Positions 24,458 through 34,707 are shown, counted from the stretch's first letter. The stretch: DNA of 64,000 nucleotides from Aquiflexum sp041751335 (GCF_041751335.1 NZ_JBGSXS010000138.1:6895-70894); one strand, 5' to 3'. A program made the numbers and translations. Notes: a model not told the origin generated them from the letters alone.

Positions 24458-27100
24458 ATGAACCGATTCAAATATTTATTTCTATTTATCATCACCCTTC
24501 TGGTACTGTCCTGTTCCTCAGAACGTAACACGTTTACTAATAGGATGTATCACAATACAACGGCAAAATATAATGCATATTTTTATGCCAATGCTAAAAT
24601 TGAAGAGTTGGAGACTGGTATTCAAAATAACCATAGGGAGGACTTCAGTCAAGTACTTCCTGTTTTCTATACCATTGACAGTGCTTTTATTGAACAAAAT
24701 GAGGAGCTGTTAAAAGAGGTACGGGAGTTTGCTTCCCGTGCTGTGGATTGGCATAGGATCTCAAAGTGGAAAGATCCAAGTTATTTTTTGATAGGAATGG
24801 CAGATTATTACAATGCAGAGTTTGATGATGCAGCCAATACTTTCAGGTATTTAAATGTCAACAGCAAAAAGAAAAAAATCAGGCATCAAAGTCTTGTCCA
24901 ATTAATGAGACTTTATACTGATCAGAAAAAATTTGAGGATGCCACATATGTCATTGACTTCTTAACAAAAGAATCCGGTATAAGCAAAGAGAATAAATTT
25001 CACCTTTACAAAACACTGGCCTATTATTATGACAGCAGGGAGGATATAAACGGAAAAGTAGGTTCACTCGATAGAGCGCTCGGTTTTACTAAGGACAAAA
25101 AGGAAAAATCACGGATCAACTTTATCCTTGCACAACTTTATCAGAGAGAGGGGCTTGATGCATTGGCGTATGACTATTATCTCAAAGCTGTCAAGGGGAA
25201 TCCTCCTTATGAAAGAAGCTTCTTTGCACTATTGTATGCTCAGCAGGTGGCCGAACTCAATAAAAGTAAAGATATCAAAAAAGTAAGGACTTACTTTGAT
25301 GACCTATACAAGGACAGTAAAAACAGGGATTTGAAAGATGTCATTCTTTATGAAAAGGCACTATTTGAGTTGAAACAGGATGAATTGGAAGAAGCTGAAA
25401 TTCTCCTCCGGAGAGCTGCAAAGGAAGAGGGAAGTAACCCAATTCAAAAAGGTTATATTTATGAAAAACTGGCCGAAATTAGTTTTGATATCAAAAATGA
25501 CTTCAGGGCAGCAAAGTATTATCTCGACAGTGCCCTGACACATTTCAGACCGACTGATTCTTCCTATGATTTTATAGTGGCAAGAAAAGAAATCCTTGAT
25601 CGATATGTTACCAACTATGATACAGTAGAAAAATATGACAGTCTCATCCAACTCAGTGGATTGAGCCGGGAAGAACAGGAGTTGATTGCTGAGGCATTTA
25701 TTAAAAGTGAAGAAGAACGATTGATTCGTCAAGCCGAAATAAAAGACCAACCCAAGTCTGCCGGAATTTTTGACAATCTACTTGCTTTCGGTGGCAGAGG
25801 TGGCGGGGAATCATTTTACTTTGATAATGCTGTAGCCTTGCAGCAAGGTTCCATTGATTTTAATAGAAATTGGGGAAACAGACCTTTGCAGGACAACTGG
25901 AGGAGAAATGTGCAAAGTTTGCAATCCACTGCTACAAGTACCAATACTTCCGATCTTGATGATCTAGCTGATTCAGATGCAGAAGCTGATCTGGAGGAAA
26001 ATTCCGCTATTTCCCAAATTCCCGATGTTGAAACGCTATTGGCCCAAATACCAAGCGATCCTGCTCAAATACAAGCCATGAAATTGGACTTGGAAAAATC
26101 TTATTTTGAATTGGGTAAGATTTTGTTTTTTGATTTAAGAGTTCCCGAGATCAGTATAGAATACCTTGAAAGCTTGATAACCAAATATCCTAATACCATC
26201 AAAAAACCTGAAGCCTACTACATTCTCTATTTGGCAAAAAAAGAAATCGGCAGAGATTTTCAGGCTTATGCACAGCGATTAAACATGGAATTTCCTGAAT
26301 CTCCATACACATTTTCGGTAAATAATCCAGATGGAAGTGTTGGGAATTTGGCTTATTTGGAATCATCCAAAAATTATAAGCAAGCTTATGAAATGTATTA
26401 TAATAGGCAGTATCAGACTTCAAGACAACTAATACGTACAACTTTAGAAGCTTATCCACTAACCAGAAATACCGACAGATTATTGCTTTTGGATATAATG
26501 GTTTCAGGTAAAATCGATGAATCTGATCGGTATAGACAAAGGCTCGAAAATTACATCCAAACCACGGAGAACGAAGATTTGACAAATATGGCAAGAATTA
26601 TGCTTGCTGTATTGACTGGTGAAAGTGATGGTTTAAATGGAGATGATCTTGATGAGGAATTGGATGAAAGTCTTGAAGATGAAGATCAGATAGTGGAAGA
26701 TAGTGAAGAAGATAATGAGGTTGAGGAAAGTCCTTACAATGAAAATCCTAATCAAACCCATATATTTGTGATTGTCCTTCCTGCAGACCAATCCAAAGAA
26801 TCCAAAAATCTTTTGGCTGACCTTGAAGTATTCCATTCTCAGAATTTCGCCAGTTCAAGACTCCGTACCGGCAATATGAACCTTAGCCGTGAAAATGTAA
26901 TTTTCATAGTAAGTCCTTTTAACAATGCTGAAAAAGGCCTAGACTACAGAGAAAAATTCTTAAACAATTTCCAAACTGCAGCCATTTCTGATGAAAACAA
27001 AGCAAATACTTTCCTGATTTCAATCGAAAATTTCCAAGAATTGAACAAAAGAAAAAACCTGGATGAATACAGATCATTCTATAAGAAAGCATACCAATAA
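24458..27100 (+). CDS. sprE: Type IX secretion/gliding lipoprotein SprE/PorW
   Basis: This is an 880-residue tetratricopeptide-repeat lipoprotein needed for type IX secretion (SprE in Flavobacterium, PorW in Porphyromonas). The signal is MNRFKYLFLFIITLLVLSC with lipidated Cys19. The segment just after it, RMYHNTTAKYNAYFYANAKI, is the family hallmark. TPR-like helical repeats occupy roughly residues 90-400, a low-complexity linker lies near 410-530, and further TPRs near 540-720 are followed by a very acidic stretch (DEELDESLEDEDQIVEDSEE) and a C-terminal domain. It bridges the PorLM motor region to the outer-membrane translocon. The gldKLMN genes lie 7 kb away on the other strand. Confidence 0.88.
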   Translation: MNRFKYLFLFIITLLVLSCSSERNTFTNRMYHNTTAKYNAYFYANAKIEELETGIQNNHREDFSQVLPVFYTIDSAFIEQNEELLKEVREFASRAVDWHRISKWKDPSYFLIGMADYYNAEFDDAANTFRYLNVNSKKKKIRHQSLVQLMRLYTDQKKFEDATYVIDFLTKESGISKENKFHLYKTLAYYYDSREDINGKVGSLDRALGFTKDKKEKSRINFILAQLYQREGLDALAYDYYLKAVKGNPPYERSFFALLYAQQVAELNKSKDIKKVRTYFDDLYKDSKNRDLKDVILYEKALFELKQDELEEAEILLRRAAKEEGSNPIQKGYIYEKLAEISFDIKNDFRAAKYYLDSALTHFRPTDSSYDFIVARKEILDRYVTNYDTVEKYDSLIQLSGLSREEQELIAEAFIKSEEERLIRQAEIKDQPKSAGIFDNLLAFGGRGGGESFYFDNAVALQQGSIDFNRNWGNRPLQDNWRRNVQSLQSTATSTNTSDLDDLADSDAEADLEENSAISQIPDVETLLAQIPSDPAQIQAMKLDLEKSYFELGKILFFDLRVPEISIEYLESLITKYPNTIKKPEAYYILYLAKKEIGRDFQAYAQRLNMEFPESPYTFSVNNPDGSVGNLAYLESSKNYKQAYEMYYNRQYQTSRQLIRTTLEAYPLTRNTDRLLLLDIMVSGKIDESDRYRQRLENYIQTTENEDLTNMARIMLAVLTGESDGLNGDDLDEELDESLEDEDQIVEDSEEDNEVEESPYNENPNQTHIFVIVLPADQSKESKNLLADLEVFHSQNFASSRLRTGNMNLSRENVIFIVSPFNNAEKGLDYREKFLNNFQTAAISDENKANTFLISIENFQELNKRKNLDEYRSFYKKAYQ

Positions 27101-27130
27101 AATCCCCACATCCTTAATTTCAGAATTTAA

Positions 27131-29407
27131 ATGACCCAAAAAATAATTAGAGTAATTTGGATAACCTTCGCAGCGGGACTGATAGGGTTTGTTTTATTTG
27201 TCTGGGCAGTCAGTGGAAATTTTTTAGGACTCTTTGGTGAGTTGCCTGATTTCAAAGAATTGGAAAATCCTCAAAGTGAGGTTGCCTCCGAATTATATTC
27301 CTCTGATGGCATGCTTATGGGGAATTACTTTAGAGAAAACCGAAGTCCTGTTTCCTATTTTGAGCTTTCGCCCAATCTTGTCAATGCCCTGATCGCAACA
27401 GAAGATGTTCGTTTTGAAAAACATTCAGGTATTGATTTACATAGTATGGGAAGAGTTTTGTTCAAATCCCTAATTCTCAGACAAGGCGCGGGTGGTGGAA
27501 GTACCTTAAGTCAGCAAACTGCTAAAAACCTTTTCAAAACCCGCAACCTAGAGTCTCAGGGCATATTGAGCCGGGTGCCGGGACTTAGAATGCTGATCAT
27601 CAAAACCAAGGAATGGATAGTGGCTGCTAAGCTGGAAAAATCTTATACCAAGGATGAGATTCTCACACTTTACCTCAACACTTCCGAATTTGGAAGTAAT
27701 GCTTATGGAATAAAAACTGCATCTAAGACTTTCTTCAATAAGGAACCCTCAGAACTGAATGTTCAGGAATCTGCAGTGCTTGTGGGTTTATTCAAAGCAC
27801 CATCTTATTACAGCCCGGTCTTTAATCCTGACAATTCTCTTAGAAGAAGGAATACCGTGTTGTATCAAATGGAGAAATACGGTATGCTGAGTGAGTTGGA
27901 ATATGACTCATTGACGAAAATGCCGATTGAACTTGATTATAAAGTGGAAAATCAAAATCAGGGAATGGCCACCTATTTCCGTGAAGTAATCAAATCGGAT
28001 CTGATCAAATGGACAAAAGAGAACCTGAAGCCTGATGGAACACCTTATGATCTTTTCGGAGATGGACTCAAAATATACACTACCATCGATAGTAGGATGC
28101 AACGCTATGCGGAAGAAGCCGTGCAGGAACATATGAGGGAGTTGCAGAGAAAGTTTGAAAAAGAAATGGGCAATAGAGAACCATGGATTGACAACAACGG
28201 ACAGGTCATAGCCAACTTTATAGAAACTCAGGTAAAACGAACAGAAGCATACAGGAATTTGGTAAAAAGATATGGTGCCAATTCAGATTCGGTCAATATC
28301 AAGCTCAATGAGAAAAAAAGAATGAAAGTTTTCTCGTGGGATCGGGATGAAATTGATACACTTTTGAGTACCATGGATTCCTTGAGGCATTATAAAAAAT
28401 TCCTTCAAACCGGATTTGTTTCCATGGATCCAAAATCAGGTCATATCAAAGCTTGGGTTGGGGGTATCAATTACAAACATTTCAAGTTTGACCATGTGCG
28501 TCAGAGTAAAAGGCAGCCTGGTTCCACTTTCAAAGCATTTGTTTATGCCGCTGCTATTGAGAATGGTTATAGCCCTTGTTACACCGTTGTTGACCAACCT
28601 ATAGAAATCAATATTCCTGGACAGCCTACCTGGACCCCAAAAAATGCTGACGGCAAATTTTCCTATGAGAAGATGTCTATCCGATTGGCAATGGCACAAT
28701 CGGTTAACTCTGTATCTGCATACATGATGAAAAAACTGGGGCCAAGAATAGTTGTTGAAACTGCCCACCGACTAGGAATCACTAGCGATTTGGAAGAGGT
28801 TCCGGCTTTGGCTTTAGGTACAAGTGATGTCTCTGTGATGGAAATGGTGGGTGCGATGGGAACTTTTGTCAATCAAGGAGAACATATCGTCCCATTCTAT
28901 ATTGATAGGATAGAAGATAAAAACGGTAATTTATTGCAGCAATTCACCCCAAAGAAAAAACCGGCCATGAGTGAGGAACATGCTTACTTGATGTTACATA
29001 TGCTAAGAGGAGGTTTTGAAGAAACAAGGGGAACAAGTCAAGGTGTCCCTTGGTCATTGAGAGATGAAGGTAACCAATTAGGTGGGAAAACAGGAACCAC
29101 GCAAAATGCCTCAGATGGTTGGTATATGGGCTTAAGCAAAGACTTGGTTTCTGGTGCTTGGGTAGGCGGAGATGACCGTGCCATTCACTTCAGAAGTTGG
29201 GTCAGTGGACAGGGCGGACAGACAGCAAGACCAATATGGGTCAAATATATGTCTAAGGTTTATGCTGACACTTCCTTGGGAATCACCAAAGGCGCATTCC
29301 CTAGGCCTGAAAGGCCATTGAGCATTGAAATCGATTGTGGAAAATATCAGCTTGAAAACAGCAGGTTTTCTGATTTTGATTATGACGCCAAAAGGAACGA
29401 TTTCTAA
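27131..29407 (+). CDS. Penicillin-binding protein 1A (bifunctional)
   Basis: This class A PBP of 758 residues polymerises and cross-links peptidoglycan. The N-terminal membrane helix is at about residues 8-28. The GT51 glycosyltransferase domain has EDVRFEKHSGID (catalytic Glu near 91) and GGSTLSQQTAKNLF. The transpeptidase domain has the SxxK motif in GSTFK (Ser near 464), the SxN motif in AQSVNS (near 523) and KTGTT (near 652). It follows sprE after 30 bp and may be co-transcribed. A perfect long terminator hairpin follows. Orthology to MrcA is likely; the exact gene name is not assigned. Confidence 0.94.
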   Translation: MTQKIIRVIWITFAAGLIGFVLFVWAVSGNFLGLFGELPDFKELENPQSEVASELYSSDGMLMGNYFRENRSPVSYFELSPNLVNALIATEDVRFEKHSGIDLHSMGRVLFKSLILRQGAGGGSTLSQQTAKNLFKTRNLESQGILSRVPGLRMLIIKTKEWIVAAKLEKSYTKDEILTLYLNTSEFGSNAYGIKTASKTFFNKEPSELNVQESAVLVGLFKAPSYYSPVFNPDNSLRRRNTVLYQMEKYGMLSELEYDSLTKMPIELDYKVENQNQGMATYFREVIKSDLIKWTKENLKPDGTPYDLFGDGLKIYTTIDSRMQRYAEEAVQEHMRELQRKFEKEMGNREPWIDNNGQVIANFIETQVKRTEAYRNLVKRYGANSDSVNIKLNEKKRMKVFSWDRDEIDTLLSTMDSLRHYKKFLQTGFVSMDPKSGHIKAWVGGINYKHFKFDHVRQSKRQPGSTFKAFVYAAAIENGYSPCYTVVDQPIEINIPGQPTWTPKNADGKFSYEKMSIRLAMAQSVNSVSAYMMKKLGPRIVVETAHRLGITSDLEEVPALALGTSDVSVMEMVGAMGTFVNQGEHIVPFYIDRIEDKNGNLLQQFTPKKKPAMSEEHAYLMLHMLRGGFEETRGTSQGVPWSLRDEGNQLGGKTGTTQNASDGWYMGLSKDLVSGAWVGGDDRAIHFRSWVSGQGGQTARPIWVKYMSKVYADTSLGITKGAFPRPERPLSIEIDCGKYQLENSRFSDFDYDAKRNDF

Positions 29408-29459
29408 TTAAGGTTCCGGTCTTATTATCAAATGTTTGAACTGTACCTAAGCTTAAAAT

Positions 29460-29498
29460 AATACCAATGCCTGTAATGATACAGGCATTGGTATTTTT
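29460..29498 (+). terminator. Long terminator hairpin after PBP1A
   Basis: AATACCAATGCCTGTA (29460-29475), ATGA loop, TACAGGCATTGGTATT (29480-29495): a perfect 16-bp stem followed by TTT. It isolates the sprE-PBP1A unit from uvrC. Confidence 0.85.
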
Positions 29499-29518
29499 AC
29501 AGAAAATAAACTCTTTTT

Positions 29519-29526
29519 TATATTTG
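29519..29526 (+). promoter_or_regulatory. -7 promoter box overlapping the uvrC start region
   Basis: TATATTTG matches TAnnTTTG and ends 3 bases before the ATGATG of uvrC. Transcription would begin at about the start codon, implying a leaderless uvrC message. Confidence 0.5.
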
Positions 29527-29529
29527 TAC

Positions 29530-31338
29530 ATGATGCAAGCCTCGTCTTATGCTGTTGAAGAGCACCACAATCTCCCTGATTTACCTGGAGTTTATAAATA
29601 TTACAATCTAGAAAATGAACTGATCTACGTAGGAAAGGCCAAGAGCCTCAAAAAAAGAGTCAGCAGTTATTTTTTGAAAAATACAGGAGTCAACTATAAG
29701 ACCAAAAGAATGGTCAGGGAAATCCGAAAGATTGAAATAACCATTGTAGACAACGAATTTGATGCGCTGCTGCTAGAAAACAACCTGATCAAAAAAACAC
29801 AGCCAAGATACAATATACTGCTGAAGGATGACAAGACTTATCCTTATTTATTGCTGACCAATGAGCCTTTTCCAAGAATCTACCCTACTAGAAAAATGAT
29901 TCCTGGGAGAGGCTCTTTTTATGGTCCCTTCGCCAGTGTGAAGGCCATGAACAATGTGCTGGAGCTTATCAGAAGCATATTTACTATACGCACATGCAGG
30001 TTGGACCTCAGCCCCACGAAAATCCGTGATCAGAAATATAAAGTATGTCTGGAATACCATCTTGGCAACTGTCTAGGGCCTTGTGAAGGTCTCCAATCAG
30101 AACCTGATTATCTCAATGAAATTGAGCAGGCCAAAAACATATTGAAAGGAAATATGGGTGTTGCCAAGACTTATTTCAAAAAAAACATGCAAGATGCTGC
30201 CGAAAATCTGGCATTCGAACGTGCACAGTACTTCAAAAACAAATTGGAATTATTGGAAAAATACCATGCCAAATCGCTCATTACCAATCCATCTATCAGT
30301 AACTTGGATGTTTTTGGTATTGAAACAGATGATAAAACAGCTTATGTAAACTACCTGAAAATTATAAATGGTGCTGTGATCATTACCAAAACTGTAGAGT
30401 TACGGAAAAAATTGGATGAAACAGAAGCAAAGTTATTGCTGACGGCGATTGTAAGACTTAGAGATCAGTTCAATAGTGATGCCCAAGAAATCATTGCCAA
30501 TATACCATTAGATGAGGAATTTGAAGGTTTCAATTTTTCTGTTCCAAAAATCGGTGACAAAAAGAAATTGTTAGAGCTCTCGTTGAAAAATGCCAAATAC
30601 TACAAAAAGGAAAAATTACTGGCATCAGGTGATGTAAGTGACAAAAAATTCAGGGTATTGAAACAGCTTCAGTCTGACCTTTCACTCAAGGAGATGCCAG
30701 ACCATATAGAATGCTTTGACAATTCCAATATTCAGGGTACAAATTCAGTTGCAAGTATGGTCTGCTTCTTAAACGGAAAGCCGGCCGTCAAAGAGTATAG
30801 ACATTACCATATCAAAACGGTCATAGGTGCCAATGACTTCGCCAGTATGACAGAAGTAGTTGGAAGAAGGTATCAGCGATTGATTGAAGAAGAAAAACCA
30901 CTACCAAAACTAATCGTAATCGATGGAGGAAAAGGGCAACTCTCTTCTTCTGTAGAGGCGCTTAAAGAATTAAACATTTATGGAAAGATTCCTATCATAG
31001 GCATTGCCAAGCGCTTGGAGGAAATATATTTTCCTGAAGATCAGTTCCCCATCCATATAGACAAAAAATCAGAATCCCTGAGATTGATACAAAGGATAAG
31101 AGATGAAGCCCACAGATTTGCTATCACTTTCCACAGGCAGGTCAGGAGCAAAAATGCTATTGGTTCTAAACTGACTGATATTGAAGGAATAGGTGAGAAC
31201 ACTGCAGGAAAACTGCTGAGCAAATTCAAATCTCTCAAGAAAATACGTGAATCCACGCTTGAGGAAATATCAAGCATCGTGGGAAAAGATAAGGCAGAAA
31301 AGGTTTACGATGCATTAAAGGAAAAAAAGAGCGGTTGA
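29530..31338 (+). CDS. uvrC: UvrABC excision nuclease subunit C
   Basis: UvrC makes the dual incisions in nucleotide excision repair; about 602 residues from ATGATG at 29530. The frame is open upstream through the terminator, but family alignment places the start here (MMQASSYAVEEHHNLPDLPG). The GIY-YIG nuclease motif is GVYKYYNLENELIYVGKAKS. A UVR region lies near residues 180-230. The central RNase H-like domain has IECFDNSNIQGT and VIDGGKGQL, and C-terminal helix-hairpin-helix motifs lie in DIEGIGENTAGKLLSKF. The stop codon lies inside the loop of the downstream terminator hairpin. Confidence 0.97.
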   Translation: MMQASSYAVEEHHNLPDLPGVYKYYNLENELIYVGKAKSLKKRVSSYFLKNTGVNYKTKRMVREIRKIEITIVDNEFDALLLENNLIKKTQPRYNILLKDDKTYPYLLLTNEPFPRIYPTRKMIPGRGSFYGPFASVKAMNNVLELIRSIFTIRTCRLDLSPTKIRDQKYKVCLEYHLGNCLGPCEGLQSEPDYLNEIEQAKNILKGNMGVAKTYFKKNMQDAAENLAFERAQYFKNKLELLEKYHAKSLITNPSISNLDVFGIETDDKTAYVNYLKIINGAVIITKTVELRKKLDETEAKLLLTAIVRLRDQFNSDAQEIIANIPLDEEFEGFNFSVPKIGDKKKLLELSLKNAKYYKKEKLLASGDVSDKKFRVLKQLQSDLSLKEMPDHIECFDNSNIQGTNSVASMVCFLNGKPAVKEYRHYHIKTVIGANDFASMTEVVGRRYQRLIEEEKPLPKLIVIDGGKGQLSSSVEALKELNIYGKIPIIGIAKRLEEIYFPEDQFPIHIDKKSESLRLIQRIRDEAHRFAITFHRQVRSKNAIGSKLTDIEGIGENTAGKLLSKFKSLKKIRESTLEEISSIVGKDKAEKVYDALKEKKSG

Positions 31339-31357
31339 AACCGCTCTTTAATTTTTT
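31326..31357. terminator. Bidirectional terminator overlapping the uvrC 3' end
   Basis: AAAGAGCGG (31326-31334) pairs with CCGCTCTTT (31341-31349) around TTGAAA, then AATTTTTT. The stem includes the last uvrC codons and the TGA stop is in the loop. It also lies directly after the gldN stop on the other strand. Confidence 0.8.
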
Positions 31358-32174
31358 ACCATTCCCAAAGTCCGTTTTCGAAATCGAGAAGTTTATATTC
31401 AAATTCAAGAGAATTTAAAAATGCTTGCAATTCAGGATTGGGATGGTCAGATTTAACCAAATCCGCAATATAAGCATTGTCGGGATTTGTATATCTTCTG
31501 ACAATTGATCTAAATAACCTTTGATCGAATACCTGATCATAAGTAAGTACTTTTGCAGTATTTTGGAAAATCAACCATTTGGCTTCAGGATGATCCATGA
31601 AATGATTGTAAAAATCCTTAAATCTGATATATCCTATCGTCTTTTGTCCTGCATTTGCATTGGTCTGCGAAGGCATCACCAGCTCAATGTATTTCACATC
31701 GAATTTGATCTGTGAATGGTGCTTGTCAAACACAAAATCTTCCATGAAATCCAAGTAATACAATTGCTTTACAAAGATACTATCCCCATTAGCTGCGATC
31801 CAGAAATTCTCCTGAAACTCCGCAATGGACAAAGGTCTTGTAAATTTATCGTCTCCGAATACTTCCAAAGCATTGTCCTCAACTATGGCTTTATAGATAT
31901 GGTTGACTATACCATCATTTTTGGTATCACCTGATCCGTAAAGCGGTTGATTGTACTTTTCTCTAAGGTCGATCCTTCTCCAGACAGCCAATTGATACAT
32001 CTTATCGTCTTCCCTGATAGGATGTGCCGAAAAAATGGTGTCTTTTTTAAACTGTCTGTCTCCGTAAGAAGATGGATTGACACTGGTGGCGCCTTGTCCT
32101 CTTGCATCTAAGCCTAGGATTATCACACAAAGCGATAATAGACCAATGAATTTAGTATGAAGTTTCATATTCAT
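31356..32174 (-). CDS. gldN: Type IX secretion system protein GldN/PorN
   Basis: This is a periplasmic component of the type IX secretion core ring that works with GldK at the outer membrane. It has about 272 residues from ATG 32174 (MNMKLHTKFIGLL), with a signal peptide ending near LDARGQG. A TTG-initiated longer form and a second ATG at 32168 are possible. The body contains AVWRRIDLREKYNQPLYG and GYIRFKDFYNHFMDH, which I recognise as GldN family. It is last in porP-gldK-gldL-gldM-gldN and ends at a terminator shared with uvrC. Confidence 0.92.
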   Translation of the reverse strand: MNMKLHTKFIGLLSLCVIILGLDARGQGATSVNPSSYGDRQFKKDTIFSAHPIREDDKMYQLAVWRRIDLREKYNQPLYGSGDTKNDGIVNHIYKAIVEDNALEVFGDDKFTRPLSIAEFQENFWIAANGDSIFVKQLYYLDFMEDFVFDKHHSQIKFDVKYIELVMPSQTNANAGQKTIGYIRFKDFYNHFMDHPEAKWLIFQNTAKVLTYDQVFDQRLFRSIVRRYTNPDNAYIADLVKSDHPNPELQAFLNSLEFEYKLLDFENGLWEW

Positions 32175-32209
32175 TTTATTTAGGGGCAATACCCGAAGGC
32201 ATTGTCCAA

Positions 32210-33817
32210 TTATTTAATTACTATCCTGTAGATTTCAGGACTCGCCAAGTTAGTCTTAATCTTATTTTGACGGAAATTGGTTCTTGTTACTTCCGTCACC
32301 CTCACAATCAGGTTATCTCCAGTTCTAGCTGCAGCCAATAGATTTCTGATAGCTACATTTTTCCCTGAAATATTTACCCTTTCACGTGGCACATCATTTC
32401 TTAAGAGAATCACCTCTCCGCCTGTAATTTCGAAATTTGCATCCCTAGCCATCGTCCTACCGAAAGTTGGTTCAGGAATAGCTTCTACAATCAAAGTTGA
32501 AGGTCCTGGAGCTGGATATGGAACACTTAAGTCAATTGCGCCTCTTCCATCAAACAAACGGATTGTAGGAGCAGGAACTGGCTTAATATCATACGAAACA
32601 TCTCCGATTTTATTGCCTCCACTGCTAACGCCGATGTTTACTTTCCCAGAACTTCCCGGAATCACAGTCAGCTGCCCGGGTCTACTACCTTGAATAGAGG
32701 TACCGTTAGATACCGTGAAACTTGGAGCATATGAATTACCCAATGCGGGCACATCAATCAAAAGATCATTGGCGCAATCAGCATACAGTTGGTTGACTAC
32801 TTCTGAAGTAACCTTGATTATCGGCTGGGCAACGTAGTATTCATACTCAACAGGAAGCACTTTAGTTTCTCCTCCAACATTGGTGGTAATTTCACCTTTA
32901 AGGATTCTTTTGGCCAAACCTCTATCGTCATATTGACTAGCAGGTTGTGCTGTGAATTCTATTTTACCAAAACCGTTTTCGACAGGAACTGCTCTTCCAT
33001 CAATCGTCATCTCCGGAGCATCCGAAGAAGATGATGAGGCAATAAACATGTCTCCTTGGAATTTAGTGCCTGCTGCTACTACATTGGATAGGGCTGCAAC
33101 TCGTGCTTCAACAATATCAGCTTTAAAATAAAATGAACCAATTGAAGTAGTTATGGCAGACAATGCCTCACTTTCAATGTTCAAAACTTCATTTTGATAT
33201 TGTGAAATCAATGCCATTACTGCACCAACAGGAGATTTCACGAAATTAAGATTCACAAAGTTTTTATTCCTTGCTTCTGAATCATTCTGGAAAATCTCAA
33301 TATCCTTAGCATCCTTAGCGATATCCCCAAAAGACATATCAATTCCAAGGTCATTCAATATTTTCGAAATTTCAACAGGGTAAGTATTGAGCCTTTCCTG
33401 CATTTCAAACCCTTTCCTGTTGTTGTTGAAGATATTACCAGGAACATCGGTATTCTTTAAAGATGAACTCCTGAACTGACCTTTTTCGTCTCTGGCATTG
33501 GAAGTTTCAATCAATTCCTGTTTTAAACTTTCCAGGTAATTGAAGATATCAGCAGTTTTACTTCTGACTTCTTGCGAAGCAGCAACCTTAGGAACATCAC
33601 GGGGATTATTTCCTTGTTGTTCAACGGTATTCTCTATAGTAGATACCATGAACATATTCTTATTGACGTAGTTTTTTGAGGTTCTCTCCAAACCGTCATT
33701 CAATAGCACAAACTTTTGAAGGATCTGATTACTTACCTGCAAAGCCAGCAAAGCTGTCAATACAAGGTACATCATTCCTATCATCCGTTGCCTTGGTGTT
33801 TCTTTTCCTCCAGCCAT
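32210..33817 (-). CDS. gldM: Type IX secretion/gliding motor protein GldM/PorM
   Basis: This 535-residue protein has one membrane helix near the N-terminus (RMIGMMYLVLTALLALQVS) and a long periplasmic region. GldM dimers sit in a GldL pentamer and rotate under the proton gradient to power secretion and gliding. The N-terminal MAGGKETPRQRMIGMMYLVL is the family signature, and the periplasmic region is predicted to fold into successive Ig-like domains (D1-D4). It lies 39 bp from gldL and 35 bp from gldN, so it is part of one operon. Confidence 0.96.
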   Translation of the reverse strand: MAGGKETPRQRMIGMMYLVLTALLALQVSNQILQKFVLLNDGLERTSKNYVNKNMFMVSTIENTVEQQGNNPRDVPKVAASQEVRSKTADIFNYLESLKQELIETSNARDEKGQFRSSSLKNTDVPGNIFNNNRKGFEMQERLNTYPVEISKILNDLGIDMSFGDIAKDAKDIEIFQNDSEARNKNFVNLNFVKSPVGAVMALISQYQNEVLNIESEALSAITTSIGSFYFKADIVEARVAALSNVVAAGTKFQGDMFIASSSSSDAPEMTIDGRAVPVENGFGKIEFTAQPASQYDDRGLAKRILKGEITTNVGGETKVLPVEYEYYVAQPIIKVTSEVVNQLYADCANDLLIDVPALGNSYAPSFTVSNGTSIQGSRPGQLTVIPGSSGKVNIGVSSGGNKIGDVSYDIKPVPAPTIRLFDGRGAIDLSVPYPAPGPSTLIVEAIPEPTFGRTMARDANFEITGGEVILLRNDVPRERVNISGKNVAIRNLLAAARTGDNLIVRVTEVTRTNFRQNKIKTNLASPEIYRIVIK

Positions 33818-33856
33818 ATTATTTCACAAAAAGATTAAACATTGTTTTAACTAGGC

Positions 33857-34657
33857 TTAACCTTTCATGGCTGTTAGCATTCCACCATATATTTTATTGA
33901 GTGAGCTCACGTTTTGGTTGAGTTTGGCCAATTCGTTTTTGAACTGATCAGTTTCTTTACCTGCTTCATTGAGGCCTTCCATAGCCGTGGAAATATTGGC
34001 ATAGAACTTATTCAATGTTTTCAAGTGGGTCTGTGCATCCAATAATTCCATTTCGTAGACATTATTGAGTGCTGAGAGGTTTTTAGTCACCGTTACCACT
34101 TGACTGTGGTATTCCTTAGCATCAGTAGAGGCATTTGAAAGCTCAGTAAGTGCCATTGCTGTTTTACCGTAAGATTGGTTAATATCCACCAAAGTCTTGG
34201 AAGCAGTTTTTACATTTGTCGCATATTCATTGGTAGCTACTGCTGCATCTGCAAGCGAGCCCATTCTTTCAGCAGAGGTTGCGAGATTCTGCATTCCTTT
34301 GCCCAAGCTATCCAACAAATCAGGACCAATTTTAGCATTGGAAAGCATATCATCAAATTTCTGGGTGATGTTTTCTTTTGGCTCTTTTTTGGATGATTTA
34401 GCCGCTTCAAGTTCTTCACCTGCCAATTCAGGATAGACCTTTGACCAGTCTATTTCTTCGTGTTTTGGTTCAAATGCAGATAAGAAAAATATCAGTGCTT
34501 CTGTCGTAAGACCGACACCGATCATTAAACTAGCTCCTTGCCAGTCTAGAATTTTAAACATTGCACCAAGGATTACAATTGATGCACCGATACCGTATAT
34601 CATGGGCATGATATCACCGTAGAATTTGTGTTTAAAGGAATTTTTGTTCTTTGCCAT
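33857..34657 (-). CDS. gldL: Type IX secretion/gliding motor protein GldL/PorL
   Basis: This 266-residue inner-membrane protein forms the stator-like pentamer of the type IX motor. Two closely spaced helices occupy residues about 15-60 (IMPMIYGIGASIVILGAMFK, then LMIGVGLTTEALIFFLSAF). Glu53 in the second helix corresponds to the protonatable glutamate known in the family. The long C-terminal part is a cytoplasmic coiled coil. It lies 50 bp after gldK. Confidence 0.95.
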   Translation of the reverse strand: MAKNKNSFKHKFYGDIMPMIYGIGASIVILGAMFKILDWQGASLMIGVGLTTEALIFFLSAFEPKHEEIDWSKVYPELAGEELEAAKSSKKEPKENITQKFDDMLSNAKIGPDLLDSLGKGMQNLATSAERMGSLADAAVATNEYATNVKTASKTLVDINQSYGKTAMALTELSNASTDAKEYHSQVVTVTKNLSALNNVYEMELLDAQTHLKTLNKFYANISTAMEGLNEAGKETDQFKNELAKLNQNVSSLNKIYGGMLTAMKG

Positions 34658-34707
34658 AATAAATAAAAGTAAAGAGTTTAGAGTGATTAAGTTTAGAGTT
34701 GTTTTTT

